Assembly: GCA_002841315.1 (NCBI GenBank)
Contig: PHEW01000005.1
Coordinates: 62,001 to 126,000, forward strand
Reading direction: 5' to 3'
Length of the DNA stretch: 64,000 nucleotides
Source of the DNA: Actinobacteria bacterium HGW-Actinobacteria-4
GTDB lineage: Bacteria > Actinomycetota > Actinomycetes > Actinomycetales > Demequinaceae
The position numbers and the translations under genes were made by a program. Each line of letters starts with the position of its first letter. Position 1 is the stretch's first letter. The notes under the pieces are model-generated. The model searched no databases, had not been told where the DNA came from, and worked only from the letters and a program-made list of their open reading frames with translations. Below are positions 19,003 to 28,236 of this stretch, piece after piece.

Positions 19003-20166
19003 ATGGGGCTCTTTCCGCACGCCCTTCCCGATTTTCCTTGGGACTCGCTGGCTCCCTATCTCGAGACTGCGAGCGCGCACCCCGGCGGGCTCGTCAACCT
19101 GTCGGTTGGCACGCCCGTGGATTCCACACCGGCCGTTGTCCAAGAGGTTCTTGCGGATACGGCCGATGCTCCCGGCTACCCCACCACTCAAGGCACGAGT
19201 GAGTTCCGTGAGGCCGTGGCCGCGTGGTTCGAGCGTCGCCGTGGCGTCGCGGGCTTGGGGCCGGAGGCGGTGTTGCCAACCGTGGGGTCGAAGGAACTCG
19301 TGGGGTTGTTGCCAGCGATGCTTGGGCTCGGTCAGGGCGACATCGTGGTGCACCCGGCCACCGCCTATCCCACCTATGACGTGGGCGCACGGCTGGCGGG
19401 AGCGACCCCTGTGGCGACCGACGATGTCGCCGTATGGGAAGGCAATCGAGCAGTCAAGCTGGTGTGGGTGAACTCCCCGTCAAACCCCACGGGCGCGGTC
19501 GCGACCACCGCCCACCTTGCGGCGATCGTGGCGGCTGCCCGGAGCATCGGCGCTGTGGTGGCATCCGATGAGTGTTACGCCGAGCTTGCCTGGACCGAGC
19601 CCTTCGTCGAGTCCGGGGTGCCTTCCATCCTGGATCCTGCCGTCTGCGGTGCTTCTCACGCTGGCGTGATCGCGGCGTACTCGCTTTCCAAACAGTCAAA
19701 TCTGGCGGGCTACCGCGCGGCGTTCGTGGCGGGAGACCCTGCGCTCATCAAGCAGGTGCTAGAGACCCGCAAGCACATCGGCCTGATGATGCCCACCCCC
19801 GTCCAGGCCGCCGCAACGGCAGCCTTGCGTGACGACTCGCACGTTGTGGCCCAGCGTGAGCGTTACCGGTTGCGGAGGCGCCACCTGTGGGATGCGCTCC
19901 AGGTAGCTGGCTTCCGGATCGACCATTCCGACGCAGGTTTGTACCTCTGGGCGACTCGCGATGAGGACTGCTGGGAGACCGTTGGCTTCTTGGCGGACCT
20001 CGGCATCCTGGTGGCACCGGGGTCCTTCTATGGTGTGACGGGCAGTCACCACGTCCGGGTTGCGCTTACCGCGACCGACGAGCGCATCGAAGCGGCGTGT
20101 GAGCGTATAGCGTCGACGGGTGGGCGGAACACCTCTGCGGCGACCCGGCTTGCCAAAGACGGATAA
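19003..20166 (+). CDS. dapC: Succinyldiaminopimelate transaminase DapC
   Basis: A 387-residue class I PLP aminotransferase that makes N-succinyl-L,L-diaminopimelate in lysine and peptidoglycan precursor synthesis. Visible are the substrate-side motif WVNSPSNPTGAV (about 156-167), SDECYAELAW (about 187-196) and the PLP lysine in AYSLSKQSNLAGYR (about 227). The start ATG 19003 is 18 bases after fdxA, so co-transcription is likely. dapD and dapE nearby supply adjacent steps of the same pathway. Confidence 0.94.
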   Translation: MGLFPHALPDFPWDSLAPYLETASAHPGGLVNLSVGTPVDSTPAVVQEVLADTADAPGYPTTQGTSEFREAVAAWFERRRGVAGLGPEAVLPTVGSKELVGLLPAMLGLGQGDIVVHPATAYPTYDVGARLAGATPVATDDVAVWEGNRAVKLVWVNSPSNPTGAVATTAHLAAIVAAARSIGAVVASDECYAELAWTEPFVESGVPSILDPAVCGASHAGVIAAYSLSKQSNLAGYRAAFVAGDPALIKQVLETRKHIGLMMPTPVQAAATAALRDDSHVVAQRERYRLRRRHLWDALQVAGFRIDHSDAGLYLWATRDEDCWETVGFLADLGILVAPGSFYGVTGSHHVRVALTATDERIEAACERIASTGGRNTSAATRLAKDG

Positions 20167-20196
20167 ACTGTCCACCAAGGTAATGGAACACGAGCG

Positions 20197-20212
20197 CTCC
20201 GGCGCACCGGAG
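20197..20212 (+). promoter_or_regulatory. Hairpin overlapping the gltA ribosome site
   Basis: CTCCGG-CGCA-CCGGAG forms a 6-bp stem. Its 3' arm contains most of the GGAGG ribosome site (20209-20213), seven bases before the gltA ATG. Folding would hide the site. A -10-like TAAACT lies at 20164-20169. Confidence 0.4.
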
Positions 20213-20220
20213 GTTGTTGC

Positions 20221-21510
20221 ATGGCACAGGTTGTAGATGCCCGGTTGATCGTCGATGGAACCACGCGCGAACTTCCCATCGAACGAGCGACCATCGGCAA
20301 CGACGGCCTGGGGATCAGCACCCTGCTCCGCGATACCGGCTTGGTCACGATGGACCCCGGATTCATGAATACCGCAGCATGTGAGAGCGCCATCACCTAC
20401 ATTGATGGCGATGCCGGAATCCTGCGTTATCGCGGCTACCCCATCGAACAACTCGCGGAGCAGTCCACGTTCCTTGAGACGGCCTACTTGCTGATCCACG
20501 GCGAGTTGCCTTCAGAGGACCTCCTCACGGCTCTCGAGAACCGCGTTGAGCGCCACATGCATGTTCACGATGGCATCAAGGCATTCCTCAACGCTTTCCC
20601 TCGCGACGCACACCCGATGGCTGTGCTCTCGGGCGCCATTAGTGCGCTGAGCACCTTCTACCCAGACTCCCTGGGCACTAGCGAAGACGAGCTGGAGCTC
20701 GCCACCGTGTTGCTGCTTGCCAAGACCGCTACGGTGATTGCCTACCTCCAACGTCGCGCCAAGGGCGAAGACCTGATTGAACCGCGCCGCGAAGGCAACT
20801 ACGTTGATGAGTTCATGCGCATTGGCTTCTCGCCCGCGTCGGGAGAGCTTCACGTTGACCCCACATTGCGCAAGGCGCTCGACCTCCTGCTGATCCTCCA
20901 CGCCGACCACGAGCAGAACTGCTCGACGTCCACCGTGCGCATCGTGGGATCGTCGCAGGCGAACATCTACGCAGCGATCTCCGCGGGCATCGGTGCGCTC
21001 TCCGGACCGCTCCACGGCGGTGCCAACGAGGCCGCATTGAAGATGTTTGACCAGATTAAGGAATCGGGCGACACCGTTGAGCAGTTTGTCGCGAAGGTCA
21101 AGGACAAGGCCGAAGGCGCCCGCTTGATGGGTTTCGGCCACCGCGTCTACAAGTCCTATGATCCTCGCGGCGCACAAGTCAAGAAGGTGGCGGACAAGGT
21201 CCTTCAACAGCTTGGCGGCAACAATGAGACCTTCGAGATGGCCAAGCAACTTGAAGAGATCGCCCTGAGCGACGAGTACTTCATTGAGCGCAAGCTGTAC
21301 CCGAACGTTGACTTCTATACCGGTCTGCTCTATTCGGCGATGGGCTTCCCCGCTCCGATGTTCACTCCGCTGTTCGCATTGGGCCGCATGCCAGGCTGGA
21401 TCGCTCACTATCGCGAGATGCTCAACGACCCTCGAACCAAGATCGGCCGCCCGCGTCAGTTGTACACCGGGCAGACGGAGCGCGCCTACGTGCCGCTCGA
21501 TCAGCGCTAG
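20221..21510 (+). CDS. gltA: Citrate synthase (type II)
   Basis: Condenses acetyl-CoA and oxaloacetate at the entry of the TCA cycle. At 429 residues it is the length of the hexameric type II enzyme with its beta-rich N-terminal domain (residues 1-60). Catalytic regions are visible: LILHADHEQNCSTSTVR (about 222-238), GALSGPLHGGANE (about 259-271), MGFGHRVYKSYDPRG (about 303-317) and the C-terminal GRMPGWIAHYREM. A GGAGG ribosome site lies in a small hairpin upstream. Confidence 0.97.
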   Translation: MAQVVDARLIVDGTTRELPIERATIGNDGLGISTLLRDTGLVTMDPGFMNTAACESAITYIDGDAGILRYRGYPIEQLAEQSTFLETAYLLIHGELPSEDLLTALENRVERHMHVHDGIKAFLNAFPRDAHPMAVLSGAISALSTFYPDSLGTSEDELELATVLLLAKTATVIAYLQRRAKGEDLIEPRREGNYVDEFMRIGFSPASGELHVDPTLRKALDLLLILHADHEQNCSTSTVRIVGSSQANIYAAISAGIGALSGPLHGGANEAALKMFDQIKESGDTVEQFVAKVKDKAEGARLMGFGHRVYKSYDPRGAQVKKVADKVLQQLGGNNETFEMAKQLEEIALSDEYFIERKLYPNVDFYTGLLYSAMGFPAPMFTPLFALGRMPGWIAHYREMLNDPRTKIGRPRQLYTGQTERAYVPLDQR

Positions 21511-21517
21511 GACGCTC

Positions 21518-21973
21518 GTGGAGCCCGTCATCCTCCGACACCGCGATGCGGTGCGACAGTCCTTGACCTACGCGGCATTCGCGATCGTGGTCAACGCCGT
21601 CATCATCACCGCGTTCCTGCTGCCGATGCCCGGCTATTGGTTCACTTTGGTGTTGCTCCCGGTGGTGGTGTTCCTGGTCTACTCGAGCCTGCGCCTTGCC
21701 ACGCTCAAGGTGCGTGTGGACCGCGAAGGCGTGTGGGAGCCGAATCCGTTCCGGCTCACCTACGTGACCCCGTGGGAGGACATCGCACACGTGCGCAAAC
21801 GCACCAGCTCAGGAGCGCTCCACACGCAGTTTGTGAGCGTTGAGATTGTCCACACCGATGGCGACACTCACGAAGTGCTCGCGCTCAAGATGCAAGGTGG
21901 AGCCGCATACGCTGAGCCCACCATCGAAGAGTGGCTTGACCAGATCCGCGAGGCGAAGAAGGCCGCTCGCTAA
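21518..21973 (+). CDS. PH-domain-like small membrane protein
   Basis: A 151-residue protein with two N-terminal helices (about residues 14-34 and 39-60). A short PH-like beta-rich domain follows, with the pattern VRVDREGVWEPNPF, VTPWEDIAHV and FVSVEIVHTDG. GTG 21518 is the first start after the gltA stop, seven bases earlier. The last four bases overlap the convergent gene at 21970. Function unknown; similar proteins are common and uncharacterised in Actinomycetota. Confidence 0.72.
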   Translation: MEPVILRHRDAVRQSLTYAAFAIVVNAVIITAFLLPMPGYWFTLVLLPVVVFLVYSSLRLATLKVRVDREGVWEPNPFRLTYVTPWEDIAHVRKRTSSGALHTQFVSVEIVHTDGDTHEVLALKMQGGAAYAEPTIEEWLDQIREAKKAAR

Positions 21974-22848
21974 GTCTGCGTGCGGAGCTCTACCGTCACA
22001 GCCCCAGCGGGACCGCCATCGGGGACCTGGTACTCGTCGCTCGAGCGCGACCAGCCCTCGCCATCGATAGTGACCGAGTGCACGGGCAGTGAACTGGCAA
22101 CGGCAATCGACCATGCTGCGAGGGCATGAAGGTCTTCGGTGGTGCCAGACAGGGGCGTCACGGTGACGGCGGTGTACCTGCCAGTAGCGTCCTGTGCCTC
22201 CACCTGGTAGAGGCCGTCGCCAAAGTCGGCCGCCACCCTGCCCACGAACTCCTCGACCGAACCTACGCGTGCCTCGCCCAGCTTGCATGTCACGGCCGAG
22301 GGGCCAGAGAATCCACGCAACGCAGACGCCCATAGACGGGCTTCGGGTTCACGGTTGCCATACGCCTCGGGGAAGGCCGAGCGTTGCACGGCTTGGGCGG
22401 CCTCGGTGATCGGTAGGTCCCGCCAGTGACGAACAGTGACCAATACCTCGTAGAACTTGTCCGTGGAGTAGTAGGGGTCCATGACCTGTTCTTCGGAGCC
22501 CCAGCCTTGCGACGGGCGTTGCTGAAAGAGGCCCAGCGAGTCCCTGTCGCCGTAGTTGATGTTGCGAAGGCTCGACTCCTGGATTGCGGTAGCGATGCCG
22601 ATGGTCGCGGCGCGTGCGGGCAGTCTGCGCTGGATGGAGCGGGCAGAAATGAGCGCCGCGTTGTTGGCTTGCTCGGCAGTCAGCGTGTGTGCATCCCCGG
22701 CGAGAGTCACGGTGCAATGGGACTGGGACAGTAGCCGGTCGCCATACCTGTTCAGCAAACCAGGTCCTACCACGATCACTGCGGCCGCGGCCAGAACAAG
22801 AATCAAGAGAACCGCGACGCACCCGCCTCGGCGTGGGCGTCGCGTCAT
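21970..22848 (-). CDS. Secreted or anchored lysozyme-like-fold protein
   Basis: 292 residues. A basic N-terminus and a hydrophobic helix (about 10-30) predict export with membrane anchoring. Around residues 85-125 lies IGIATAIQESSLRNINYGD followed by DSLGLFQQRPSQGWG, a pattern seen in actinobacterial lysozyme or transglycosylase-fold proteins; the glutamate in QES could be catalytic. The start ATG overlaps the dapD stop by four bases (ATGA), so it is translated with dapD. Peptidoglycan cleavage is an inference. Confidence 0.75.
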   Translation of the reverse strand: MTRRPRRGGCVAVLLILVLAAAAVIVVGPGLLNRYGDRLLSQSHCTVTLAGDAHTLTAEQANNAALISARSIQRRLPARAATIGIATAIQESSLRNINYGDRDSLGLFQQRPSQGWGSEEQVMDPYYSTDKFYEVLVTVRHWRDLPITEAAQAVQRSAFPEAYGNREPEARLWASALRGFSGPSAVTCKLGEARVGSVEEFVGRVAADFGDGLYQVEAQDATGRYTAVTVTPLSGTTEDLHALAAWSIAVASSLPVHSVTIDGEGWSRSSDEYQVPDGGPAGAVTVELRTQT

Positions 22849-23795
22849 GAGTTCGCGTGAAGTTCCTCGTTCAAGACCACACCGGCACCCTCGCGCACCA
22901 CTACTTCGATGCCGCCGGTGATCGAATTGCGCCTGAACAACAGGCCATTCCTGCCGGCGAGGTCCTTGGCCTTGACGATACGCGGGTTGTTGTGGTGATC
23001 CACTTGCCCCGCGATAGCTACCTTCGCGCCGGCAGTCAGGTAGAGGCCCGCCTCCACGACGCAGTCGTCGCCAAGTGGAATGCCAAGCCCCGAGTTGGCG
23101 CCCAAGAGCGTGCGTTCGCCAATGGTGATGACTTCTTGGCCGCCACCCGACAGGGTGCCCATGATGGAGGCGCCGCCGCCAATGTCGGTGCCGTTGCCCA
23201 CCACCACGCCAGCGGAGATACGTCCCTCCACCATCGAGACCCCCAGGGTGCCGGCGTTGAAGTTCACAAAGCCCTCGTGCATGACGGTGGTACCTTCGGC
23301 CAAGTGCGCGCCCAACCGGACACGGTCAGCATCGGCGATCCGCACCCCTGAAGGGACCACGTAGTCAACCATCCGAGGGAACTTGTCTACGCCGTACACC
23401 GTGAGGTGCTTGCCGAATGCGCGAAAACGCACACGGACCTCGTCGAAGCCGTCCACGGCGCATGGGCCTTCGCTGGTCCACACCACATTGGTGAGTACAC
23501 CAAAGATCCCGTCGAGGTTGACGTCGTGCGGGCGCACCAGCCGGTGACTCAGCAGGTGAAGTCGCAGGTAGGCGTCTTCGACGTTCGCGGGCGGGGCGTC
23601 GCAGTCGATCTCGGTGGAGACAGTTGTGATGGTCACATTGCGCAGGTCGTCAGTGCGCTCGGCAGCTGCGAGGGCCTTGGGTGGCATGTGCTTGGTTTTT
23701 CGCTCGCCAAGCGCGGGGGAGGGGTACCAGGTGTCAAGTGCCGTGCCCGTGGGGTCGATCGTGGCGAGTCCGTATCCGTGTGCAACGCGAGTCAT
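22845..23795 (-). CDS. dapD: Tetrahydrodipicolinate N-succinyltransferase DapD
   Basis: Transfers a succinyl group from succinyl-CoA to tetrahydrodipicolinate in lysine/diaminopimelate synthesis. At 316 residues it matches the actinobacterial DapD branch. It has the left-handed beta-helix hexapeptide repeats (GAHLAEGTTVMHEGFVNFNA, then VVGNGTDIGGGASIMG). ATG 23795 was selected because the family begins here and a TATTCT -10 element lies 7 bases upstream. It diverges from dapE, 70 bp away. Confidence 0.93.
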   Translation of the reverse strand: MTRVAHGYGLATIDPTGTALDTWYPSPALGERKTKHMPPKALAAAERTDDLRNVTITTVSTEIDCDAPPANVEDAYLRLHLLSHRLVRPHDVNLDGIFGVLTNVVWTSEGPCAVDGFDEVRVRFRAFGKHLTVYGVDKFPRMVDYVVPSGVRIADADRVRLGAHLAEGTTVMHEGFVNFNAGTLGVSMVEGRISAGVVVGNGTDIGGGASIMGTLSGGGQEVITIGERTLLGANSGLGIPLGDDCVVEAGLYLTAGAKVAIAGQVDHHNNPRIVKAKDLAGRNGLLFRRNSITGGIEVVVREGAGVVLNEELHANS

Positions 23796-23802
23796 GCAGA
23801 CA

Positions 23803-23808
23803 AGAATA
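23803..23808 (-). promoter_or_regulatory. -10 element TATTCT, leaderless dapD promoter
   Basis: On the minus strand TATTCT ends 7 bases before the dapD ATG, with no ribosome site. With the dapE element at 23854 it forms a compact divergent promoter pair. Confidence 0.5.
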
Positions 23809-23853
23809 CGGGGCCTAGGGAGGTGGACGCTCGCTGCGGTGCTGGCGCCTGGA

Positions 23854-23859
23854 TAGGGT
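23854..23859 (+). promoter_or_regulatory. -10 element TAGGGT, leaderless dapE promoter
   Basis: TAGGGT ends 6 bases before the dapE ATG. No ribosome site is present. Confidence 0.5.
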
Positions 23860-23865
23860 GGACGC

Positions 23866-24960
23866 ATGGCACCCCTCGACCTTGCGGCACCCGTAGAGCA
23901 GCTTGCGCGTCAACTGGTCGATATCCCCTCGGTGAGTGGTTCCGAGCGTGAGATCGCCGATGCCGTGGAATCCGCACTGAAGGCATGTGCGCATCTGTCG
24001 GTCATTCGTGATGGCGACGCCATTGTTGCCCGGACCGATCTAGGTAGGCGAGAGCGGGTCATCATCGCGGGTCACCTTGACACGGTCCCTATCGCGGGCA
24101 ACGTTCCCGCGACATGGGCCGATGCCGGAGCCACCTTGGTAGGCCGCGGCACCGTGGACATGAAGGCAGGCGTGGCGGTACTTCTTTCCGTGGCGGCGGA
24201 GGTGAGCGACCCTGTCCGCGACATCACCTGGATCTTCTACGACCACGAGGAGGTCGAAGAGACAAAGAACGGACTGGGGCGCCTCGCTCGCAACCACCCC
24301 GACTTGCTTCAAGGCGACTTCGCCGTGTTGGGCGAGCCAACATCGGCCCGTATCGAGGGGGGCTGCAACGGGACAGTCAGGGTCGACGTGACGATTCCCG
24401 GCGTGGCAGCCCACAGCGCGCGCTCGTGGAAGGGTGTGAATGCCATACATGCAGCGGGACCGTTGCTCCACGCGCTCGCGACCTATGAGCCCGCCACGGT
24501 AAGCGTTGATGGGCTTGACTACCGCGAGGGACTCAATGCGGTGGGAATCCGGGGCGGGATCGCAGGCAACGTGGTGCCCGACTCTTGTGTGGTGACCATC
24601 AACTACCGGTTTGCGCCCGCGCACTCCACTGACGACGCCATTGAGCATGTCCGGCGCGTGGTGGCGGACTCGGGCCTCACGGACGTTGGATTCGAGGTCA
24701 CCGATCGCGCTGACGCGTGCCGACCAGGCCTGGAGGCCCCGCTCGCTACGTCTTTCGTGGCCGCAGTGGCCTCAACCGGGGTAGGCCCACCCACGGCGAA
24801 GTTTGGGTGGACCGACGTGGCCCGGTTTGGCGCGCTCGGAATTCCCGCCGTCAACTATGGCCCTGGCAACCCCGAACTCGCCCATGCCGACAACGAAAAC
24901 TGTGCCGTTGCCGAGATCGTTCAATGCCGTGCCGGCCTCGCCGCATGGCTTACCGCCTGA
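23866..24960 (+). CDS. dapE: Succinyl-diaminopimelate desuccinylase DapE
   Basis: A 364-residue zinc M20-family amidohydrolase that releases L,L-diaminopimelate. Metal and catalytic motifs are visible: IIAGHLDTVP (about 67-76), GRGTVDMKAG (about 93-102), DHEEVEE (about 126-132), and a dimerisation-domain segment VAAHSARSWKG. The C-terminal GPGNPELAHADNE carries the last histidine ligand. It is followed nine bases later by the LOG-family gene. Confidence 0.95.
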   Translation: MAPLDLAAPVEQLARQLVDIPSVSGSEREIADAVESALKACAHLSVIRDGDAIVARTDLGRRERVIIAGHLDTVPIAGNVPATWADAGATLVGRGTVDMKAGVAVLLSVAAEVSDPVRDITWIFYDHEEVEETKNGLGRLARNHPDLLQGDFAVLGEPTSARIEGGCNGTVRVDVTIPGVAAHSARSWKGVNAIHAAGPLLHALATYEPATVSVDGLDYREGLNAVGIRGGIAGNVVPDSCVVTINYRFAPAHSTDDAIEHVRRVVADSGLTDVGFEVTDRADACRPGLEAPLATSFVAAVASTGVGPPTAKFGWTDVARFGALGIPAVNYGPGNPELAHADNENCAVAEIVQCRAGLAAWLTA

Positions 24961-24969
24961 GGAGGCCCC

Positions 24970-25743
24970 ATGAAGTATCAAAAAGGACCCATCACGCTGC
25001 GCGGAAAGAACATCCCAACGTCGTCAACGAGCGAACGTCTGCTGAACGAACAGGACCCACCCAACTGGCTTCACGAGGACCCGTGGCGGGTGCTTCGCAT
25101 CCAATCAGAGTTCGTTGAAGGCTTCGGGGCGTTGGCCGAGCTGGGACCCGCGATCTCGGTGTTCGGCTCTGCACGCTCCAAGCCCGGTGCCGCAGACTAC
25201 GAGGCTGGCGTGCGCATCGCTCGCGAGTTGGTGGAAGCCGGCTTCGCGGTCATCACCGGCGGCGGCCCCGGCATCATGGAGGCGGGCAACAAAGGTGCGG
25301 ACGAGGCTGGCGGCACGTCGGTGGGACTTGGAATTGAGCTGCCTTTTGAACAGGGTCTTAACGACTACGTGAACCTGGGCATCAACTTCCGGTACTTCTT
25401 TGCGCGCAAGACCATGTTCGTGAAGTACGCGCAGGGATTCATCGTGTTGCCGGGCGGCTTCGGCACTCTGGACGAGTTGTTTGAGTCCCTCACGCTTGTT
25501 CAGACTCGTGTGGTCACGCAGTTCCCGGTGGTACTCGTGGGGCATTCCTATTGGGACGGCCTGGTTGACTGGTTGCGCGATACGGTGGCGGCCGACGGCA
25601 AGATCGCGTTGACCGATCTTGACCTGTTAACGGTCACCGACGACCCGTCGGAGGCCGTGCGGTACATGGTGGAGCACGCGCGCGCCGCGAACATCGCGAA
25701 AGACCCTGAAGTCGAGCCGGAGCACGAACCCAAACAGGCATGA
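24970..25743 (+). CDS. LOG-family protein (TIGR00730, phosphoribohydrolase-like)
   Basis: A 257-residue Rossmann-fold protein with both family signatures: GGGPGIMEAGNKGA (about 97-110) and LPGGFGTLDELFE (about 159-171). Homologues cleave nucleoside 5'-monophosphates, including cytokinin-type nucleotides. The actinobacterial order dapE followed by this gene also exists in M. tuberculosis. ATG 24970 follows a GGAGG site at the dapE end. Confidence 0.9.
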   Translation: MKYQKGPITLRGKNIPTSSTSERLLNEQDPPNWLHEDPWRVLRIQSEFVEGFGALAELGPAISVFGSARSKPGAADYEAGVRIARELVEAGFAVITGGGPGIMEAGNKGADEAGGTSVGLGIELPFEQGLNDYVNLGINFRYFFARKTMFVKYAQGFIVLPGGFGTLDELFESLTLVQTRVVTQFPVVLVGHSYWDGLVDWLRDTVAADGKIALTDLDLLTVTDDPSEAVRYMVEHARAANIAKDPEVEPEHEPKQA

Positions 25744-25830
25744 TTATGGGGGACTCCCATGGCACCGTAGAATAGGTGACAGACGTTGCGGACCACGCAG
25801 CGAGCACGGACTTCCAAGGAGTAAGAAACG

Positions 25831-25998
25831 ATGGCTGCTATGAAGCCCCGCACCGGCGACGGACCCATGGAAGTAGTGAAAGAGGGTCGCGGTTACGTCA
25901 TGCGAGTGCCGCTGGAAGGCGGCGGCAGGTTGGTAGTCGAGGTCAACGCGGATGAGGTCCGCGAACTCGGCGACGCCCTGCAGGCTGCGCTTCAGTAG
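25831..25998 (+). CDS. DUF3117 small protein
   Basis: A 55-residue protein beginning MAAMKPRTGDGPMEVVKEG, with VPLEGGGRLVVEV and a C-terminal helix DEVRELGDALQAAL. This is the complete DUF3117 family, widespread and strongly conserved in Actinomycetota with no known function. ATG 25831 follows AAGGA at 25816. Confidence 0.9.
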   Translation: MAAMKPRTGDGPMEVVKEGRGYVMRVPLEGGGRLVVEVNADEVRELGDALQAALQ

Positions 25999-26029
25999 CG
26001 ACCCGCCCCGGCGAACCTGCTGGGCACCC

Positions 26030-26659
26030 TTAGTTCTTGATGGCGGCCAGCAATCCGTCGCCCGAGGGCACCAGCATTGTGGTCAAGGTGTCGTTCTCAC
26101 GGACGGCCTTCAGCGTTTGGCGCACCGCAGTGGTGTCGTGGTCCCGCTGAGCGGGGTCGGGTACCCTGCCATGCCACAGCGCGTTATCCATGATCAGCAT
26201 GCCGCCCACGCGCAGCAACCGTAGTGCGTGCTCGACATACGCGGGTGCATCCGACTTGTTGGCGTCGACAAAGACGAGGTCGTACCCGCCGTCGGTGAGC
26301 CTGGGGAGCACGTCGAGTGCGCGCCCCGCAATCATGCGGGTCCGGGATACAGGGAAGCCTGCGGCCGCGAGGGTCTCCTTTGCCGCACGGTGGTGCTCAG
26401 TCTCGAGGTCGATGGTCGTGAGCACGCCCGCCGGGTTCATGCCCCGGAGCAGGTATACCGCGGAGACCCCGGCGCCGGTACCGATCTCGACCACATTGGT
26501 CGCATCCATAGCCTGGGCAAGGAGTTGAAGCACTCGCGCCGCGCCAGGTAGGACAGGCACGCATCCCAACTGATCTGCTGCGTCGCGCGCAGCGAGGATG
26601 ACCTCGTCCTCTGGGATGAAGTCTTCTGCATAGGCCCAATTGGCCGCGTCGTTGGTCAT
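26030..26659 (-). CDS. SAM-dependent O-methyltransferase
   Basis: A 209-residue class I methyltransferase of the caffeoyl-CoA/catechol O-methyltransferase family. The SAM-binding [17 protein letters not shown] (about 61-77), acidic TTIDLE, and metal-site [12 protein letters not shown] (about 132-143) with [11 protein letters not shown] (about 163-173) are visible. ATG 26659 has AGGAGGCC upstream. It diverges from sigE exactly as Rv1220c does from sigE in M. tuberculosis. Substrate unknown. Confidence 0.9.
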   Translation of the reverse strand: MTNDAANWAYAEDFIPEDEVILAARDAADQLGCVPVLPGAARVLQLLAQAMDATNVVEIGTGAGVSAVYLLRGMNPAGVLTTIDLETEHHRAAKETLAAAGFPVSRTRMIAGRALDVLPRLTDGGYDLVFVDANKSDAPAYVEHALRLLRVGGMLIMDNALWHGRVPDPAQRDHDTTAVRQTLKAVRENDTLTTMLVPSGDGLLAAIKN

Positions 26660-26730
26660 CGTAGGCCTCCTTAACTGCATGGTAGCCGTGCCGGGCAGCG
26701 CCCAGATGCGGCGCTGGCCACCAGATCATG

Positions 26731-26756
26731 GGAACATAGTGTCTAGAGAACTCGTT
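26731..26756 (+). promoter_or_regulatory. ECF sigma-type promoter of sigE (GGAAC-N18-GTT)
   Basis: GGAAC (26731-26735) and GTT (26754-26756) are separated by exactly 18 bases, matching the SigE/SigH/SigR-type consensus of actinobacteria. It lies 30 bases before the GTG start of sigE, so the gene is probably autoregulated. Confidence 0.65.
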
Positions 26757-26786
26757 GAGACAACTATGTACGTAGGAGGCAGCACC

Positions 26787-27377
26787 GTGACCCGGACGCC
26801 CTTGCCCCCGGCAGATGCACAGGTTTCGATGGCGGCCCCCGAACTCACGTGGGAACGCATCGTCGAAGATCACTCGGGGCGTGTCTACCGCCTCGCGTAC
26901 CATCTGACTGGCAACCAACACGACGCCGAAGACTTAACCCAAGACGTCTTCATTCGTGTCTTCAACTCCCTGTCGCAGTACAAGCCAGGTACCTTCGAGG
27001 GCTGGCTCCACCGCATCACCACCAACCTGTTCCTCGACCGGATGCGCCGCAAGAAGCGCATCCGCTTCGACTTCATGGCTGATGATGACGCCGCGGTGCC
27101 GACATCGGATAGTTTTGACCGCCACGAACGCTCGGGCCAGCCCGAAGACGCGTTCGACATGGCACACCTGGGCGATGACATTATCGAAGCGCTCGGTGAC
27201 CTGCCGCCCGAATATCGTGCGGCTGTGGTACTCAGCGACATCGAGGGACTGTCCTACGAGGAGATCGCTGCGACCCTCGGAATCAAGATGGGGACGGTGC
27301 GTTCCCGGTTGTCTCGCGCCCGCGCAAAGCTACGCGAGTCTCTCGCACACCGCGCCCCGGTGCGAGGTGACGTGTGA
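26787..27377 (+). CDS. sigE: ECF RNA polymerase sigma factor, SigE type
   Basis: A 196-residue extracytoplasmic-function sigma factor. Region 2 ([20 protein letters not shown] and FIRVFNSL) lies at about 30-60. Region 4 (about 130-190) has [20 protein letters not shown] and [15 protein letters not shown]. The GTG at 26787 was preferred over ATG 26766 because AGGAGG ends seven bases before it. The order O-methyltransferase, sigE, anti-sigma, htrA, tatB matches the M. tuberculosis envelope-stress locus. Confidence 0.94.
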   Translation: MTRTPLPPADAQVSMAAPELTWERIVEDHSGRVYRLAYHLTGNQHDAEDLTQDVFIRVFNSLSQYKPGTFEGWLHRITTNLFLDRMRRKKRIRFDFMADDDAAVPTSDSFDRHERSGQPEDAFDMAHLGDDIIEALGDLPPEYRAAVVLSDIEGLSYEEIAATLGIKMGTVRSRLSRARAKLRESLAHRAPVRGDV

Positions 27378-28219
27378 CAGGGAAGCACCTCGGCGAGCGC
27401 ATCCACGATCTGCTCGACAACCGTCTGAGTCGCTCCGACGCCTACGCCGCGATGGAGCACTTGGGCGAGTGCGATGACTGTTCCGCGAGGTGGCGCGAGT
27501 TGCGCGAAGCCCGCGAGGCCCTGAACTCCTCAGAGGCTGGCATTGACATGCGCTTCACACAGCAACTGCTGGACAGGGAGCGCATGGCACAGATCGCCAA
27601 GGGAGAGACCCGGCACCGTGCGCGCGCTGCCTCGGGCCGCGCACGTCGACCCATCACGGCCGCCGCCGCCACTGTGAGCGTCCTCGTGCTATCCGTGGCT
27701 GCCGCGTACTCCGCTGGCGCGCCCAAGGCCGTTGATTATCAGTTTGCGGCGGCACCGTCTTTGGGCGGCGCCCAGAGCGTTGCCTTCCATGGCCCTGACT
27801 CGATGCGTGCTGGCGATCAACTGGGCAATTGGGTCCAGCCAGACTGGCACGCGAGCGGCCTTGTTCCCATCGAGGCCAAAGTGGTTCGCAACCCCGAAGG
27901 CTCCACCGTCTTGGTCGCCGCGATCTTGTCCGACATGGAGCCGGTCATTGTGACCCAGCAGCACGGCCGCCTGGTGCAGTCGCTCGTCGAGGACTTGCCG
28001 CGCGCTGATGTCGAAGGGCGCAACGTCTACATTGTGAGCGAGGACCCGGCTCAGGTGGTGTGGCAGACCCGTGAGGTCGTGGTGTCGGCGCTATGCGAAT
28101 GCGATATGGCTACCCTCGAAGCCGTTGCGTCGGCCTTTCCGGCAGACAAGCAGCCAGGTTTCGTTGACCGCGTCGCGACTGGCGTGGGTGAGCTGGCCGA
28201 CGCCCTGACCGGCCAGTAG
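27374..28219 (+). CDS. rseA: Anti-sigma factor RseA with zinc-binding ZAS motif
   Basis: A 281-residue membrane regulator that should hold SigE inactive. It has an N-terminal anti-sigma domain with the HxxxCxxC motif (HLGECDDC, about 29-36), a membrane helix (about 93-114), and an extracellular C-terminal region (RseA-type sensor). GTG 27374 overlaps the sigE stop (GTGA), indicating coupled and stoichiometric production of the pair. Release probably involves proteolysis or redox at the zinc motif, as in homologues. Confidence 0.88.
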   Translation: MTGKHLGERIHDLLDNRLSRSDAYAAMEHLGECDDCSARWRELREAREALNSSEAGIDMRFTQQLLDRERMAQIAKGETRHRARAASGRARRPITAAAATVSVLVLSVAAAYSAGAPKAVDYQFAAAPSLGGAQSVAFHGPDSMRAGDQLGNWVQPDWHASGLVPIEAKVVRNPEGSTVLVAAILSDMEPVIVTQQHGRLVQSLVEDLPRADVEGRNVYIVSEDPAQVVWQTREVVVSALCECDMATLEAVASAFPADKQPGFVDRVATGVGELADALTGQ

Positions 28220-28236
28220 CGAAAGGGCCCTTGTCG

